50,953 nucleotides of DNA from an uncultured Acidimicrobiales bacterium (GCA_937934655.1 CALGZB010000063.1:1-50953); one strand, 5' to 3'. Counted from the first letter of the stretch, positions 16,200 through 24,811 are shown. Notes: generated by a model from the sequence alone, not told the origin. Program-made: numbers and translations.

Positions 16200-17069
16200 A
16201 TGGACTCCTTCTCCGAAAAGATCGCTGTCGTTACCGGTGCTGGCGATGGCATGGGCCGATCGCTCGCACTTCAGCTCGCAGCGGCGGGCTGCCACGTGGC
16301 TCTGTGCGATGTGCTCGCCGACAAACTGGCAGCAACCGCCGACCAGGTAAGGGCAGCGTCACCCAACGTTCGGGTTACCAGCCACTCATGCGATGTGGCC
16401 GATGAAACCCAGTGGCTCCAGCTTCGCGACGACGTCATCGCCGAGCACAACACCGACCACATCCACCTGCTCTTCAACAATGCAGGTATTGCCGGAAGCG
16501 GCAGCATGATCGTCGACGACCGGGATCGATGGGAGCGCACATTCAACGTTTGTTGGAATGGCGTCTACCTCGGGACACGAACCTTTCTGCCGCTCCTTAC
16601 CGCTGCGCCAGAAGCACGACTCGTAAACACCAGCAGCGTCAACGGCTTTTGGGCATCGCTTGGACCTGACGTTTCCCACACCGCATACAGCGCAGCGAAG
16701 TTTGCGGTGAAGGGATTTAGCGAGGCACTCATCACCGATCTTGCTATCAATGCTCCACACGTTGGGGTTTCCGTGGTCATGCCTGGCCATATCGGCACCG
16801 GAATCGCCGAGAACTCTGTGGTTGTGCACGGCGGCGAGACCGACCCCGGCGTCACCGAGATGGCGGCCACCTTCCGCAACAGCGCTCCTATGACGGCCGA
16901 CGAGGCCGCGGCCATTATTCTCCAAGGCGTCCAAGAGGCGAAGTGGCGGATCCTGGTTGGTGAAGACGCCCACGTCCTCGACATGGCGGTTCGGGCCGAC
17001 CCCGAAGATGCGTACCAACCCGACTTCCGCGAGCGACTCGGTAACCACTTCGACGGTCTTGTTGACTAG
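16200..17069 (+). CDS. Short-chain dehydrogenase/reductase (SDR)
   Basis: A 289-aa SDR. Motifs visible are TGAGDGMG (cofactor), CDVAD (adenine contact), NNAGIAG (structure), TSSVNG, and YSAAKFAVKG carrying the catalytic Tyr and Lys. 'PGHIGTGI' replaces the usual PG..T segment, and a C-terminal tail of about 60 aa with 'EAAAIILQGVQEAKWRILVG' is characteristic of a subgroup seen in actinobacterial steroid/lipid gene sets. The ATG at 16200 gives the family-typical short N-terminus; the ATG at 16170 would add MIPPPLHYEP. The stop codon lies in the first unit of a 13-bp tandem repeat. Confidence 0.88.
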   Translation: MDSFSEKIAVVTGAGDGMGRSLALQLAAAGCHVALCDVLADKLAATADQVRAASPNVRVTSHSCDVADETQWLQLRDDVIAEHNTDHIHLLFNNAGIAGSGSMIVDDRDRWERTFNVCWNGVYLGTRTFLPLLTAAPEARLVNTSSVNGFWASLGPDVSHTAYSAAKFAVKGFSEALITDLAINAPHVGVSVVMPGHIGTGIAENSVVVHGGETDPGVTEMAATFRNSAPMTADEAAAIILQGVQEAKWRILVGEDAHVLDMAVRADPEDAYQPDFRERLGNHFDGLVD

Positions 17070-17112
17070 CCCTGTTGCCTAGCCCTGTTGATCAGCCCTG
17101 TTGATCAGCGGC
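17061..17112. repeat. Four tandem copies of a 13-bp unit across a gene junction
   Basis: GTTGnnnAGCCCT-type units start at 17061, 17074, 17087 and 17100. The SDR stop (17067-17069) is in the first copy and the most upstream possible start of the exonuclease (TTG, 17088) is in the third. Confidence 0.85.
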
Positions 17113-17864
17113 TTTCGGCTCCCAAGGACAATCGTGTCGTACCGGCGATCTATGGTTTGGGTATCGCAACTCCCGATCCATCGCCGTTGCCGCTCTACGG
17201 ACTCGATATCGAAACCGATACCTCCGAGAACGGGCTCGACCCAGCCGTAGCGCCGGTCGTATCTGTCGCGATCATCGGCGAGCACCACCGCATTGTGCTC
17301 GAGGGCGACGAGTCGAGCTTGCTGCTTCGACTCGATGCCACCATTGCTTCGCTCCCCCAAGGGGTACTTGTCACCTGGAACGGTGCCGCATTCGACCTGC
17401 CGTTTATTGCCCACCGGGCATACCTCTGCGGTGTCGAGTCGGGGCTTCAGCTCTGGCACGACACCTCAATTCGAAGCCGGAACGAGCCGCTTTCGGGCCA
17501 TCCCGGCTCGTACCGTGGAACCTGGCACGGGCATCGCCACCTCGATGGGTATCGCCTTTTCCGTGCCGACGCCGGGGCCGTGCTCCACCTCGCTTGCGGT
17601 TTGAAACCTATGGCCAAACTGGTTGGGCTCGATCCGGTCGAAGTCGACCGCGAACGCATTCACCTCCTCACCGATGCCGAACGGCAGGCCTATGTGGCCA
17701 GCGATGCCGAAGTAACCCGCGAGCTCATCATCCGCCGCTGGGCCACGGCACAAGCCGCCATCGACAACGTCAGCCAGATGGGGCCGTCGCAACCGTATGT
17801 ACCGCCGGTTGTGGCAACACCAGAGGCCACCGACCGACAGGCCGAACCTCAGACAATCGGGTAG
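17088..17864 (+). CDS. DEDDy-type 3'-5' exonuclease
   Basis: A protein of up to 258 aa with the three exonuclease motifs of the DnaQ/PolB-like superfamily: D40-x-E42 in YGLDIETD, D103 in TWNGAAFDLPF, and Y202-x3-D206 in YVASDAEV. This is the DEDDy pattern, implying two-metal hydrolysis from the 3' end of DNA or RNA. Similar stand-alone actinobacterial proteins are annotated as 3'-5' exonucleases without known pathway. The true start is uncertain: TTG 17088 lies in a tandem repeat and no ribosome site is seen; TTG 17157 is a shorter option that keeps all motifs. Its last 16 bp overlap the convergent gene at 17849. Confidence 0.82.
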   Translation: MISPVDQRLSAPKDNRVVPAIYGLGIATPDPSPLPLYGLDIETDTSENGLDPAVAPVVSVAIIGEHHRIVLEGDESSLLLRLDATIASLPQGVLVTWNGAAFDLPFIAHRAYLCGVESGLQLWHDTSIRSRNEPLSGHPGSYRGTWHGHRHLDGYRLFRADAGAVLHLACGLKPMAKLVGLDPVEVDRERIHLLTDAERQAYVASDAEVTRELIIRRWATAQAAIDNVSQMGPSQPYVPPVVATPEATDRQAEPQTIG

Positions 17865-18859
17865 TACCCGGCCACCTCATGATGCGGTGTGGTGAGATGC
17901 ACCTTGGCTTCGGGCGCTCCACCGAAACGGCCATGGCTCCAACGAACTTCGACATGCCCGTCGACGCTGCGCGTCACGCCATCGGAGGTGTCGAGCACGT
18001 CGGCCCGCCAACGCACGAGCGGCTGGCCTACCGAATCGCCCCACACATCGAACTTCTTGATATCGAACCGGTCTCGAAAGTCCCAGGGCGTCCCGACGCG
18101 GTAACGAAGCGGATCGCCATCGGTTGACGCGCCCAGCACAAAATACGGCGAGGCTTGAAGCCGAAGCAGACGCCACAACATTTCTTCTCGTGCCGCCTTC
18201 GTGCCGAGCTGAGCCCGCCAGCGTTCGGCCGATTGTTGCGACACAGTATTCACAAACCACCGATACGGCTCGACCAGCTCATCGGGCCAGGCACCACCCT
18301 TCGGGAGCGCCTTCTTTAGCTCGGTGCGGTGATCGGGTTCGAGGTCGGTAACAAGATCCGGCAGCGAGAACAGCCCCGTTGCCGCTTTACTCTTGGCATA
18401 AAGCTCCTGGAACTCCTCGGGCGCTACCTCGCCAAACCAATCAGCGCGGTCGACTCGTTTCTCCGCCAATCGCCGATCAAACAGGTGGCTCGGCGACACG
18501 TTGTGAAGAATGTTCGAACCGTACTTACAGCTGATGAGATACACGTGATCGATGCGCAGGTCAGCCGGGATTTGTTCGTAGCCGGGGGGCTTATGCGGGC
18601 CCTTCCACTCGACCAGCCATGGCACTCGGCCCCGAAGACCGTCGTCGGCGCGGGCAAAGAGCAGGCCGTTCTCCCATGCCGTCTCGAACTCAAGGTCGAA
18701 GCTCCCATCGATACGGGCAGCATCAAGACGATCGAAGTGTTCCTCGGTGACATGGCTTACCAAACGCGGCCGAACACCAAGCGCATGGTCGAGCTCGCGA
18801 TAACCAAGCAGGGCGAGGCCGGTAACGATTTCGGTGATTTCGGTACGCAGTGACGACAT
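17849..18859 (-). CDS. Putative nuclease-like partner of the adjacent DNA methyltransferase
   Basis: A 336-aa protein I do not recognise with certainty. Residues 72-90 read DDGLRGRVPWLVEWKGPHK, an acidic pair followed after ten residues by a hydrophobic strand ending E84-x-K86, which is the shape of a PD-(D/E)xK nuclease site. A second conserved-looking block RIDHVYLISCKYGSNILHN spans 102-120. The C-terminal ~100 residues are rich in aromatic and basic residues (e.g. YRVGTPWDFRDRFDIKKFD). It is the last gene of a minus-strand run headed by a DNA methyltransferase (21-nt gap to the small gene, then 8 nt), so a restriction or DNA-processing role is reasonable but only inferred. Confidence 0.6.
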   Translation of the reverse strand: MSSLRTEITEIVTGLALLGYRELDHALGVRPRLVSHVTEEHFDRLDAARIDGSFDLEFETAWENGLLFARADDGLRGRVPWLVEWKGPHKPPGYEQIPADLRIDHVYLISCKYGSNILHNVSPSHLFDRRLAEKRVDRADWFGEVAPEEFQELYAKSKAATGLFSLPDLVTDLEPDHRTELKKALPKGGAWPDELVEPYRWFVNTVSQQSAERWRAQLGTKAAREEMLWRLLRLQASPYFVLGASTDGDPLRYRVGTPWDFRDRFDIKKFDVWGDSVGQPLVRWRADVLDTSDGVTRSVDGHVEVRWSHGRFGGAPEAKVHLTTPHHEVAGYYPIV

Positions 18860-18880
18860 GTCGGCAGGCCCTAGAAGGAA

Positions 18881-19201
18881 CTAGTCACGAAAGAGACGAC
18901 TGAACTGCAGCTGTGCGCCCAAAAGATCGGGGGGCAGATGATGATCGGTGTACACCGGCAAATGGGTGTAAACGTCGACGGCGATATCGGTGAGGTTGAT
19001 CCAGCGGGACAACGAATCGGCCCACCGCTCCTCGAACAACGCCTCGCGCAGCTCATCGCGCTCGTCGGTCTTCAACGACATCGGATCGGTGCGAGCCACA
19101 ACTTCAAGCGCGAGAACCCGTTGCAGCACGGCGATGTCGTCGGCAACGAAGACCCGAGGCGGGTCATCGTGAACGACGGCGTAGGCAACACTTGCGCCCA
19201 T
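18881..19201 (-). CDS. Small protein in the methyltransferase cassette
   Basis: A 106-aa acidic protein beginning MGASVAYAVVHDDPPRVFVA, then a helical region with many Leu/Glu/Arg (VLQRVLALEVVART, ELREALFEERWADSLSRWI), ending QLQFSRLFRD. No catalytic motif or membrane segment is seen. It begins 8 nt after the methyltransferase stop and ends 21 nt before the next gene, so it is surely co-expressed with both. I believe similar small proteins occur in other Actinobacteria but cannot name a family. It could be an accessory or regulatory subunit. Confidence 0.65.
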   Translation of the reverse strand: MGASVAYAVVHDDPPRVFVADDIAVLQRVLALEVVARTDPMSLKTDERDELREALFEERWADSLSRWINLTDIAVDVYTHLPVYTDHHLPPDLLGAQLQFSRLFRD

Positions 19202-19209
19202 ATCGACGG

Positions 19210-20715
19210 CTAAACCAGATCTGCTTCGGACCAGAAACCGGGCAACGCCGTGTCAGGACCGACCTTGGCGTAATGGTTCAGTCGCTCGACGCCTGATGGA
19301 TCGAACATCTCAACGGCGTCGAACACCGACTTCGGGCCAACGGCACGAAGCGCCTTGAACCCTTCGCTGCCCGGTCGAGGCAGGTTGGACGTGAGGATCA
19401 GAACACGGGCCTCGGGGTCGAAACTCTTCAGGACGTGAATACGGCCGAGCATCTTCCACAACGTGTCGGTGCGCATCAGACCAGGGCGAGCCGTGGTGAA
19501 CGCTCCGGCAACATCGACGTAGTACTCGCGACCCTCGGTTTCGTCGGTGACCAAGAAATTGAACTGAATACCGAGCTTGGTGATCTTGGGCTTATCGGTG
19601 ACGACCGTGAAACCCGACTCTTCAAGCACCATCTGCGCAAGGTCGTGTGCCTTCTTGCCCTCTTGGGTAGCTCGAGCCTGAAAGTTATCGGCCGTGGTCT
19701 CAGGAACTGGACGCTCAAAGAGACCGTCGACCCCTTCAACCTGCACGGCAGCAAAGCGCGGATGTGCCCGCTCGATTTCGAGACGACCACGGGCGATGTC
19801 GATGTACTCGGGGTCGAGGTCGAAACCAACACCCCGACGACCCGTACGAGCGGCAGCGACAAGGGTGGTACCCGAACCGAGGAACGGATCGAGAACAAGA
19901 TCGCCCTCGTAGGTGTACAGATCGATGAGTTTGCGAGGAAGCTCGACCGGAAACGGCGCCGGGTGGTTGACCCGCTTCGCACTCTCGGGGTCGATTCGCC
20001 AGACGTCGAGCGTGGCTTCCATAAACTCATCGGCGCTGAGCGTGCTCTTAAACGGCAGGCCCTGCTCTTCACGAATCTTCTTACTCGGGGCCCGGTCGAA
20101 GCGGCCCTTGCTTGCGATGATGACCCGTTCGGTGAGGTCGCGGAGTACCGGGTTCGAAGCGGAACGGTACGAACCCCACGCCAACGAACCTGTAGCGCCA
20201 TCGGCTTTGTGCCAAATCACTTCGCCACGAAGCAGCAGACCCAAATCGTCCTGCAAAATGCTAATGATGTCGGCAGAAAGGCTTCGGTACGGCTTGCGGC
20301 CAAGGTTGGCCACATTCACCGCAATACGGCCACCGGGCTCAAGAACACGGGCGCACTCGCTAAAAACGTCGCGAAGCATCTGCAGATACTCGAGATAGGA
20401 GGTAGGAACGCCAGCCTTCGGATCGCTTGGATCCTTGCCGTCGTTAAGCACCGCATGCTCGTATTCCTTGCCCACGAAATAGGGCGGCGACGTTGCAACA
20501 AGAGCCACACACTTGTCGGGCAGCATCGACATATCGGTGGCGTCGCCCAAAATACAGGGATCGTCGAGCTCCGGTCGAGGCCCGAGCTCGTCGTCATCAG
20601 ACAAAACTGGCGGCGTAAACCGGGCGTAGAACGCCGACGCATCATGACTTTCGCGTCGACCGACGCCAAAAGCCTGAGTCTCAGTTGATTTTCGTTCGGC
20701 CACAGCGGCACACAA
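19210..20715 (-). CDS. Beta-class site-specific DNA methyltransferase with C-terminal extension
   Basis: A 501-aa DNA methyltransferase (N4-cytosine or N6-adenine). Motif IV TSPPYF (75-80) precedes the AdoMet motif DPFLGSGTT (276-284), the beta-class order; SPPY is more usual for N4-cytosine enzymes. FPVELPRKLI (255-264) is the usual segment before motif I. About 160 extra residues follow: a helix near 352-366, then strands GIQFNFLV (382-389) and YYVDVAGAF (398-406), which resemble a PD-(D/E)xK core in which E-x-K has become D-x-A. The start is TTG 20715 with GAGG 5 nt upstream; the spacer to 21007 contains no gene. It heads a three-gene minus-strand cassette. Confidence 0.9.
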   Translation of the reverse strand: MCAAVAERKSTETQAFGVGRRESHDASAFYARFTPPVLSDDDELGPRPELDDPCILGDATDMSMLPDKCVALVATSPPYFVGKEYEHAVLNDGKDPSDPKAGVPTSYLEYLQMLRDVFSECARVLEPGGRIAVNVANLGRKPYRSLSADIISILQDDLGLLLRGEVIWHKADGATGSLAWGSYRSASNPVLRDLTERVIIASKGRFDRAPSKKIREEQGLPFKSTLSADEFMEATLDVWRIDPESAKRVNHPAPFPVELPRKLIDLYTYEGDLVLDPFLGSGTTLVAAARTGRRGVGFDLDPEYIDIARGRLEIERAHPRFAAVQVEGVDGLFERPVPETTADNFQARATQEGKKAHDLAQMVLEESGFTVVTDKPKITKLGIQFNFLVTDETEGREYYVDVAGAFTTARPGLMRTDTLWKMLGRIHVLKSFDPEARVLILTSNLPRPGSEGFKALRAVGPKSVFDAVEMFDPSGVERLNHYAKVGPDTALPGFWSEADLV

Positions 20716-20934
20716 CCTTTCCTCGCCTCCTGAGTCTAGGGAGCGATAAGCAAGACCCTATGGAAGGGGTGTGACAAACTTTCGTTGTTCCGCCTCCGGC
20801 TCCACGCCTTCGGCATCGGGCTCAGCGAACATGTCTCCCTTGCTAGCGCGGCGGGACGACCTTAGGCCTCGGAACTAGGTTGCTTCGGGACTTGGGTGTT
20901 TTGGGGCAAGGACGCTTTGGCACCACCGAAACTC

Positions 20935-20946
20935 CGTTCGCGAACG
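20935..20946. promoter_or_regulatory. 12-bp palindrome before the rhodanese operon
   Basis: CGTTCGCGAACG is a perfect palindrome. A -10-like TACTGT at 20963-20968 lies 16 nt downstream, so the palindrome would cover the -35 region, a common repressor position. The remaining 20716-21006 spacer shows no gene. Confidence 0.3.
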
Positions 20947-21006
20947 AAGCGAGCGGCACCGGTACTGTTGGAACACTCTCCCGTAGGTTTCTTCAAGGAT
21001 GTACTA

Positions 21007-21444
21007 ATGGCTCGACGAACTGTTCATGATCTTGTCAACGAAGCGAAAGCTCAGGTCGAGGAGCTGTCGGTCGATCAGCTTCAAGCCGAGCTAGCCGCCG
21101 GAACCGCCACCGTGGTCGATATTCGCGACTTCCGCGAACGCCTTGCTGTCGGCGTCATTCCCGGCGCGGTTTCGGCACCACGCGGCATGCTCGAATTCTG
21201 GTTCGATCCGGAAAGCCCCTACTACCAGGATCGCTATCAGCTCGACCAGCGGTACGTGTTTCACTGCGCCAGCGGGTGGCGGTCGGCCCTCGCTGCCCAG
21301 GTGATCGAAGAAATCGGGTACACCAACGTGGCCCACCTGCGCGACGGATTCACCGACTGGGTCGAGTCTGGGGCCGATGTTGAAGATGCCCCCGAGAACG
21401 CCAAGTGGATGAAACGGCCTCGCGACGAACCGTTGCCAAAATGA
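21007..21444 (+). CDS. Rhodanese-like sulfurtransferase domain protein
   Basis: A 145-aa single rhodanese domain. The N-terminal helix region is followed by VDIRDFRE (37-44), GVIPGAVSAPRG (49-60) and the active loop CASGWRS starting at C88, which carries the persulfide in catalytic rhodaneses. The start at ATG 21007 is supported by AAGGA 8 nt upstream. Its stop overlaps the next gene by 4 bp (ATGA), so it is coupled to an FMN-dependent oxidoreductase; a joint role in redox or sulfur stress is plausible but inferred. Confidence 0.88.
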   Translation: MARRTVHDLVNEAKAQVEELSVDQLQAELAAGTATVVDIRDFRERLAVGVIPGAVSAPRGMLEFWFDPESPYYQDRYQLDQRYVFHCASGWRSALAAQVIEEIGYTNVAHLRDGFTDWVESGADVEDAPENAKWMKRPRDEPLPK

Positions 21445-22076
21445 GCCGCGACTCCCCCTCTCTACCAACGAGTTCTTCGCGCTCCAGCGCTTCGTCTCCC
21501 ACCGCTCTGGCGTTGCTCTCAAGCACCACGGGCGACAGCTCGGTGAGCAACATGCTGGTTGCTGAATGTGTGCAACATGTCCTCGGTTCGAGCGGCACGG
21601 TAGTCACCCGCGACCTGAGCCAACCGATTCCGCTGCTCACCCAATCGAGCACCGCTCAGCTAGGCGTTGCAGCTACCGAACGCACGGGCACCGCTATCGA
21701 TGACCTGGCGTTTGCCGACCTGCTCATCGCCGAACTCTTCGCGTGCGAGGTCGTGGTCATCGGCGCCCCCATCTACAACTTTGGGGTGCCCGCCAACCTC
21801 AAAGCGTGGGCCGACCTCGTCGCGCAACAAGACGTCACGTTCTCCTACGATGATCTAGGTGGCCTTTCAGGCCTTGTCCCCGACCGCCCGTGCTACGTCG
21901 TGGTCACCAGCGGCGGCACCCTCATCGACGGTCCGGAAGATCTCGGCACCCGCTGGCTTCGCCAGTTTCTGGGCTTTCTCGGGATCGGTGACGTCACGGT
22001 GATCGCCGCAAACGGACTCGCTATCGACCCTGACGCCGGGCTCGCCGAGGCCCGGAAGCACATCGCCAGGCTCTAG
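21441..22076 (+). CDS. FMN-dependent NADH-azoreductase / quinone reductase (AzoR-like)
   Basis: A 211-aa flavodoxin-fold protein of the AzoR family, reducing quinones and azo compounds with NAD(P)H via FMN. Family features: an N-terminal phosphate-binding loop (LLSSTTGDSSVSNML), the FMN loop APIYNFGVPANLKAWAD (109-125), the VTFSYDD segment (132-138) and VVTSGG. A Ser-rich leader of about 20 residues precedes the fold; no later Met fits better. It overlaps the rhodanese stop by 4 bp and the convergent PhyH gene stop by 4 bp. Confidence 0.88.
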   Translation: MSRDSPSLPTSSSRSSASSPTALALLSSTTGDSSVSNMLVAECVQHVLGSSGTVVTRDLSQPIPLLTQSSTAQLGVAATERTGTAIDDLAFADLLIAELFACEVVVIGAPIYNFGVPANLKAWADLVAQQDVTFSYDDLGGLSGLVPDRPCYVVVTSGGTLIDGPEDLGTRWLRQFLGFLGIGDVTVIAANGLAIDPDAGLAEARKHIARL

Positions 22077-22942
22077 CCCTCGACAGCCTGCTGGTTGAAG
22101 AACGACGCTTCCCGAGGCATTTCTGGCTCGATCATCTCGAACGCTGTTGAACGAATACGCCCGGTTCGTTCACCCCGCACGACATCGCCTTCGTAGATGC
22201 TCGGGATATGGCTCGGGCCGAGCGGACGAGAGTCCTCGGCTCGGTACTCGGCGATAAAGAGCGTGCGTGGCTGATCGGACAGGTTTGGGGCTGATCCATG
22301 CAGGAGTCGGGTATGCATGAGACATGCAGTTCCGGCAGGGCCGACACACGGGATCGAGCGCTCCTTGGCCTTGGCTGATATCGATCCGTCGACCGCCCCG
22401 GTGAATACGCCATCGTGCCAATGATCGAACATCTCGCCTCGGTGACTCCCCGGGACTACTTCGAGTGGCCCATTGTCCAACGTCACGTCGTCGAGGAAAA
22501 ACAGCACAGCGATGAGGTCCTCGTTGCTGTGGGGCTGAAAGAGGAAGTCCTGGTGGTATTTCACCTCGGTGGCGGCGCCCGGCTGCTTCGAGTTGATCTT
22601 CGAGTTGTTGAACTCGATGTTGGGACCGATGAGCTGGGCCACGGCGTCGAGCGCCAACGAGTCACGCATCGCGGCGAGGTAGTCGTCGGACACCTCGACC
22701 GGCGAGGCGATACGGCGAAGTGCTGGAGCTTCGACAGAATGGCCGGGCTCAAGGTCGAATCGAGCTCGACCGTCGACGGTCTGACCGTACGAGCTGGTTT
22801 CTGCGGCACTTTCGTCGCACCACGTCTGGAAGACTTCGTTCAACGTGGCGACCCGACCGGCATCAAGCGCGTCGGGCATTACAAGAAAACCGTCGCGCCA
22901 ATAGGCATCGATCTGCTCGGAGGACAGCACATTCTCACCCAT
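22073..22942 (-). CDS. Phytanoyl-CoA dioxygenase (PhyH) family protein
   Basis: A 289-aa Fe(II)/2-oxoglutarate oxygenase of the PhyH family, which hydroxylates a wide range of small molecules including acyl-CoAs, ectoine and antibiotics. The iron triad is H130-x-D132 (KYHQDF) and H215 (LLHGSAPN), and R226 in QPRTLF is placed to bind 2-oxoglutarate. 'NGPLEVVPGSHRG' (157-169) is the typical second-shell motif. The ATG at 22942 has no ribosome site but a TACACT box ends 7 nt upstream, implying a leaderless mRNA. Substrate unknown. Confidence 0.9.
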   Translation of the reverse strand: MGENVLSSEQIDAYWRDGFLVMPDALDAGRVATLNEVFQTWCDESAAETSSYGQTVDGRARFDLEPGHSVEAPALRRIASPVEVSDDYLAAMRDSLALDAVAQLIGPNIEFNNSKINSKQPGAATEVKYHQDFLFQPHSNEDLIAVLFFLDDVTLDNGPLEVVPGSHRGEMFDHWHDGVFTGAVDGSISAKAKERSIPCVGPAGTACLMHTRLLHGSAPNLSDQPRTLFIAEYRAEDSRPLGPSHIPSIYEGDVVRGERTGRIRSTAFEMIEPEMPREASFFNQQAVEG

Positions 22943-22949
22943 GTCCCAA

Positions 22950-22955
22950 AGTGTA
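22950..22955 (-). promoter_or_regulatory. Probable -10 box of a leaderless promoter (PhyH gene)
   Basis: TACACT on the minus strand ends 7 nt before the ATG at 22942. The sequence upstream is AT-rich (contains AATATT), but a consensus -35 is not evident. Confidence 0.5.
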
Positions 22956-23006
22956 GAGAATATTGTTTTCCCTCTCGAACCAGAACAGCCCTGAGGAAGT
23001 TTCGGC

Positions 23007-24596
23007 CTACGACGACCAGAGATCTCGCAGCTCGCCCTTGACGATCTTTCCTACCGGGTTCCGGGGAAGACCTTCGAGAAGTTCGAGTCGTTCCGGAAGT
23101 TTGTAGCTTGCGAGGTTCTGAGCCTGTAGATGCTTCACAATGACAGTGAGCGTTGGTTCCACCTCGGATGCAGCAACCACGAATACTCCAACACGCTCGC
23201 CAAGATCCGGGTCTGGATAGGCAACAACGCTGCATTCAGCGACGGTGTCGTGCGACGAGATCAACGCTTCGACCTCGGCAGCCGAAACGTTCATGCCGCC
23301 GCGGATGATGATGTCTTTCTCCCGATCGACAAACTGCAGCAGGTTCGGGTCGTCAGTTGCCCATTGGAAGATGTCACCAGTGCGGTAGAAGCCATCGCTG
23401 TCGAACTCGGTTCCGTCGCTTTCCAGATACCCGCTGAACACGGTCGGGCCGCGGAACCGCAGCTCACCGAGAACCCCGGGCTCGGTGATCTCTTCCTCGG
23501 TATCGAGGGTGACCAATCGGACCTCGACGCCCGGATACGTAGGCTTCGGGAAGAAGCGGGCTCGGAGCTCTGGGTTGGGCACGTTTCCGAAGGTCGACAA
23601 CATCGCCGCACCCTCGTTGGACCCGAAGGCGTTCACGATCTCGAGTCCGCGATCCTGCCACCCGGCCACCATCCACGGGTCGAGGGGCGCCGACCCAGAC
23701 GTGATCTTTCGCACATGAGACATGTCGATGTTGTCGAGCAGCGTTTCGTTGCGAATCAGCATGTTGAGCAGAGGAGGAGGCGCCACCGTGTACGTGATTT
23801 GTTCGTCGGAGATCTGCCCGAGGAAGACGCCCAGGTCGATGGGGTTGTGCAGAAACAGCGTGCTCGAGGTTTCGAGCCACGGGACCAGCATTCCGCCGAT
23901 ACCAGCCATGTTGACCAGCGGAAACGGACAGAGGATGCGATCATCAGCATTGAGCTCGAGCTGGGTTACCTGAGTCCCAGATGTCGCCATCCACATCGCG
24001 TGAGTCCGGGGAACACCCTTTGGAAGACCGGTTGTTCCCGATGTCCAGCAGATGGTGGCAACATCGTCGGCCGATGCTTCATGCGCGGGAAGCCGGGGGA
24101 GAGCCGAAGCCTCCACGTCGACCGACAGTTCGGTTGATGCAGTCCCGCCAGAAGACGAGTAGCCGCCTTCGAACGTGAGCATCGAAGCACCGAACTCATC
24201 GAGAACCACCTGCGATTCAGCAAGGAGGTTGGGCCGGTCCGGCCGAGCCGCGGTAATCAGGTGGCGCGATCCCGAAACGGTCAACCCTTCGCGTAACTCG
24301 TATTCGCGATGTTGAATCGGAAACGGTGTGGCAATAGCTCCGAGGTGGGCACACGCCAGAATCGAGATGGGCAACTCCACGACGTTCGGCAGTTGAATCG
24401 ATACGACATCGCCCTTCGAGATTCCCGCAGCCTGGAGCGCCGACGCCAGGCTCTCGACAGAGCGGGCCACCTCACTCCAGGTCAATCGTTGGGGCTCGCC
24501 GCGAAAGAAGTCGGTGCGGTTCGGAGCATCGGCGAGCGCCAGTTTGTCGCTGGCCTTGCCAACGGCTTCCGCGAGCAGGGTTGTAAACGTCGTCAT
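23007..24596 (-). CDS. AMP-dependent acyl-CoA synthetase / ligase
   Basis: A 529-aa member of the adenylate-forming family that activates a carboxylic acid with ATP and joins it to CoA. The phosphate loop TSGTTGLPKG is at 185-194; a Tyr-Arg-Thr-Gly-Asp (YRTGDI) motif, the hinge DREKDIIIRGGMNVSA and the terminal catalytic lysine in PVGKIVKGEL are all present. The ATG at 24596 is chosen because the family fold begins there and AGAGG lies about 10 nt upstream; the frame is open to 24731. Sequence style resembles cyclohexanecarboxylate/long-chain acid ligases of Actinobacteria, but the substrate cannot be read. Confidence 0.9.
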   Translation of the reverse strand: MTTFTTLLAEAVGKASDKLALADAPNRTDFFRGEPQRLTWSEVARSVESLASALQAAGISKGDVVSIQLPNVVELPISILACAHLGAIATPFPIQHREYELREGLTVSGSRHLITAARPDRPNLLAESQVVLDEFGASMLTFEGGYSSSGGTASTELSVDVEASALPRLPAHEASADDVATICWTSGTTGLPKGVPRTHAMWMATSGTQVTQLELNADDRILCPFPLVNMAGIGGMLVPWLETSSTLFLHNPIDLGVFLGQISDEQITYTVAPPPLLNMLIRNETLLDNIDMSHVRKITSGSAPLDPWMVAGWQDRGLEIVNAFGSNEGAAMLSTFGNVPNPELRARFFPKPTYPGVEVRLVTLDTEEEITEPGVLGELRFRGPTVFSGYLESDGTEFDSDGFYRTGDIFQWATDDPNLLQFVDREKDIIIRGGMNVSAAEVEALISSHDTVAECSVVAYPDPDLGERVGVFVVAASEVEPTLTVIVKHLQAQNLASYKLPERLELLEGLPRNPVGKIVKGELRDLWSS

Positions 24597-24719
24597 ATTG
24601 GGGGGCCTCTCGTGACCGTCTCGTTCCACCGTCTCGGTCTCGGCCCAACCTAGTGAAGATTTTTCATTCGTGAAGACTCCGACGAGGACGACCCGATTTG
24701 CGCCGGGAGCAACCGGTGA

Positions 24720-24747
24720 TTGGCGTGTCATAGCCCAGCTCTATCGT
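24720..24747 (+). promoter_or_regulatory. Probable promoter for the gene at 24812
   Basis: TTGGCG (24720-24725) and TATCGT (24742-24747) are spaced by 16 nt, giving a leader of about 58 nt with GGAG at the ribosome site. Confidence 0.45.
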
Positions 24748-24811
24748 GTGATGTGGCCTTGCTGCTGAGCCCATCGGCGGTCTTCAACTCTGCAATCCCT
24801 TGGAGATCCTT

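Noticed and set aside
17061-17112. Four regular 13-bp repeats as a mini CRISPR array
   Set aside because: Units are contiguous with no unique spacers and no cas genes are present.
19435-20688. 417-aa plus-strand frame opposite the methyltransferase
   Set aside because: Antisense shadow; composition is not protein-like, while the minus strand carries intact methyltransferase motifs.
17849-20715. Cassette as a recently acquired defence island
   Set aside because: No mobile-element gene, att-like repeat or obvious base composition change flanks it, so recent transfer cannot be claimed.
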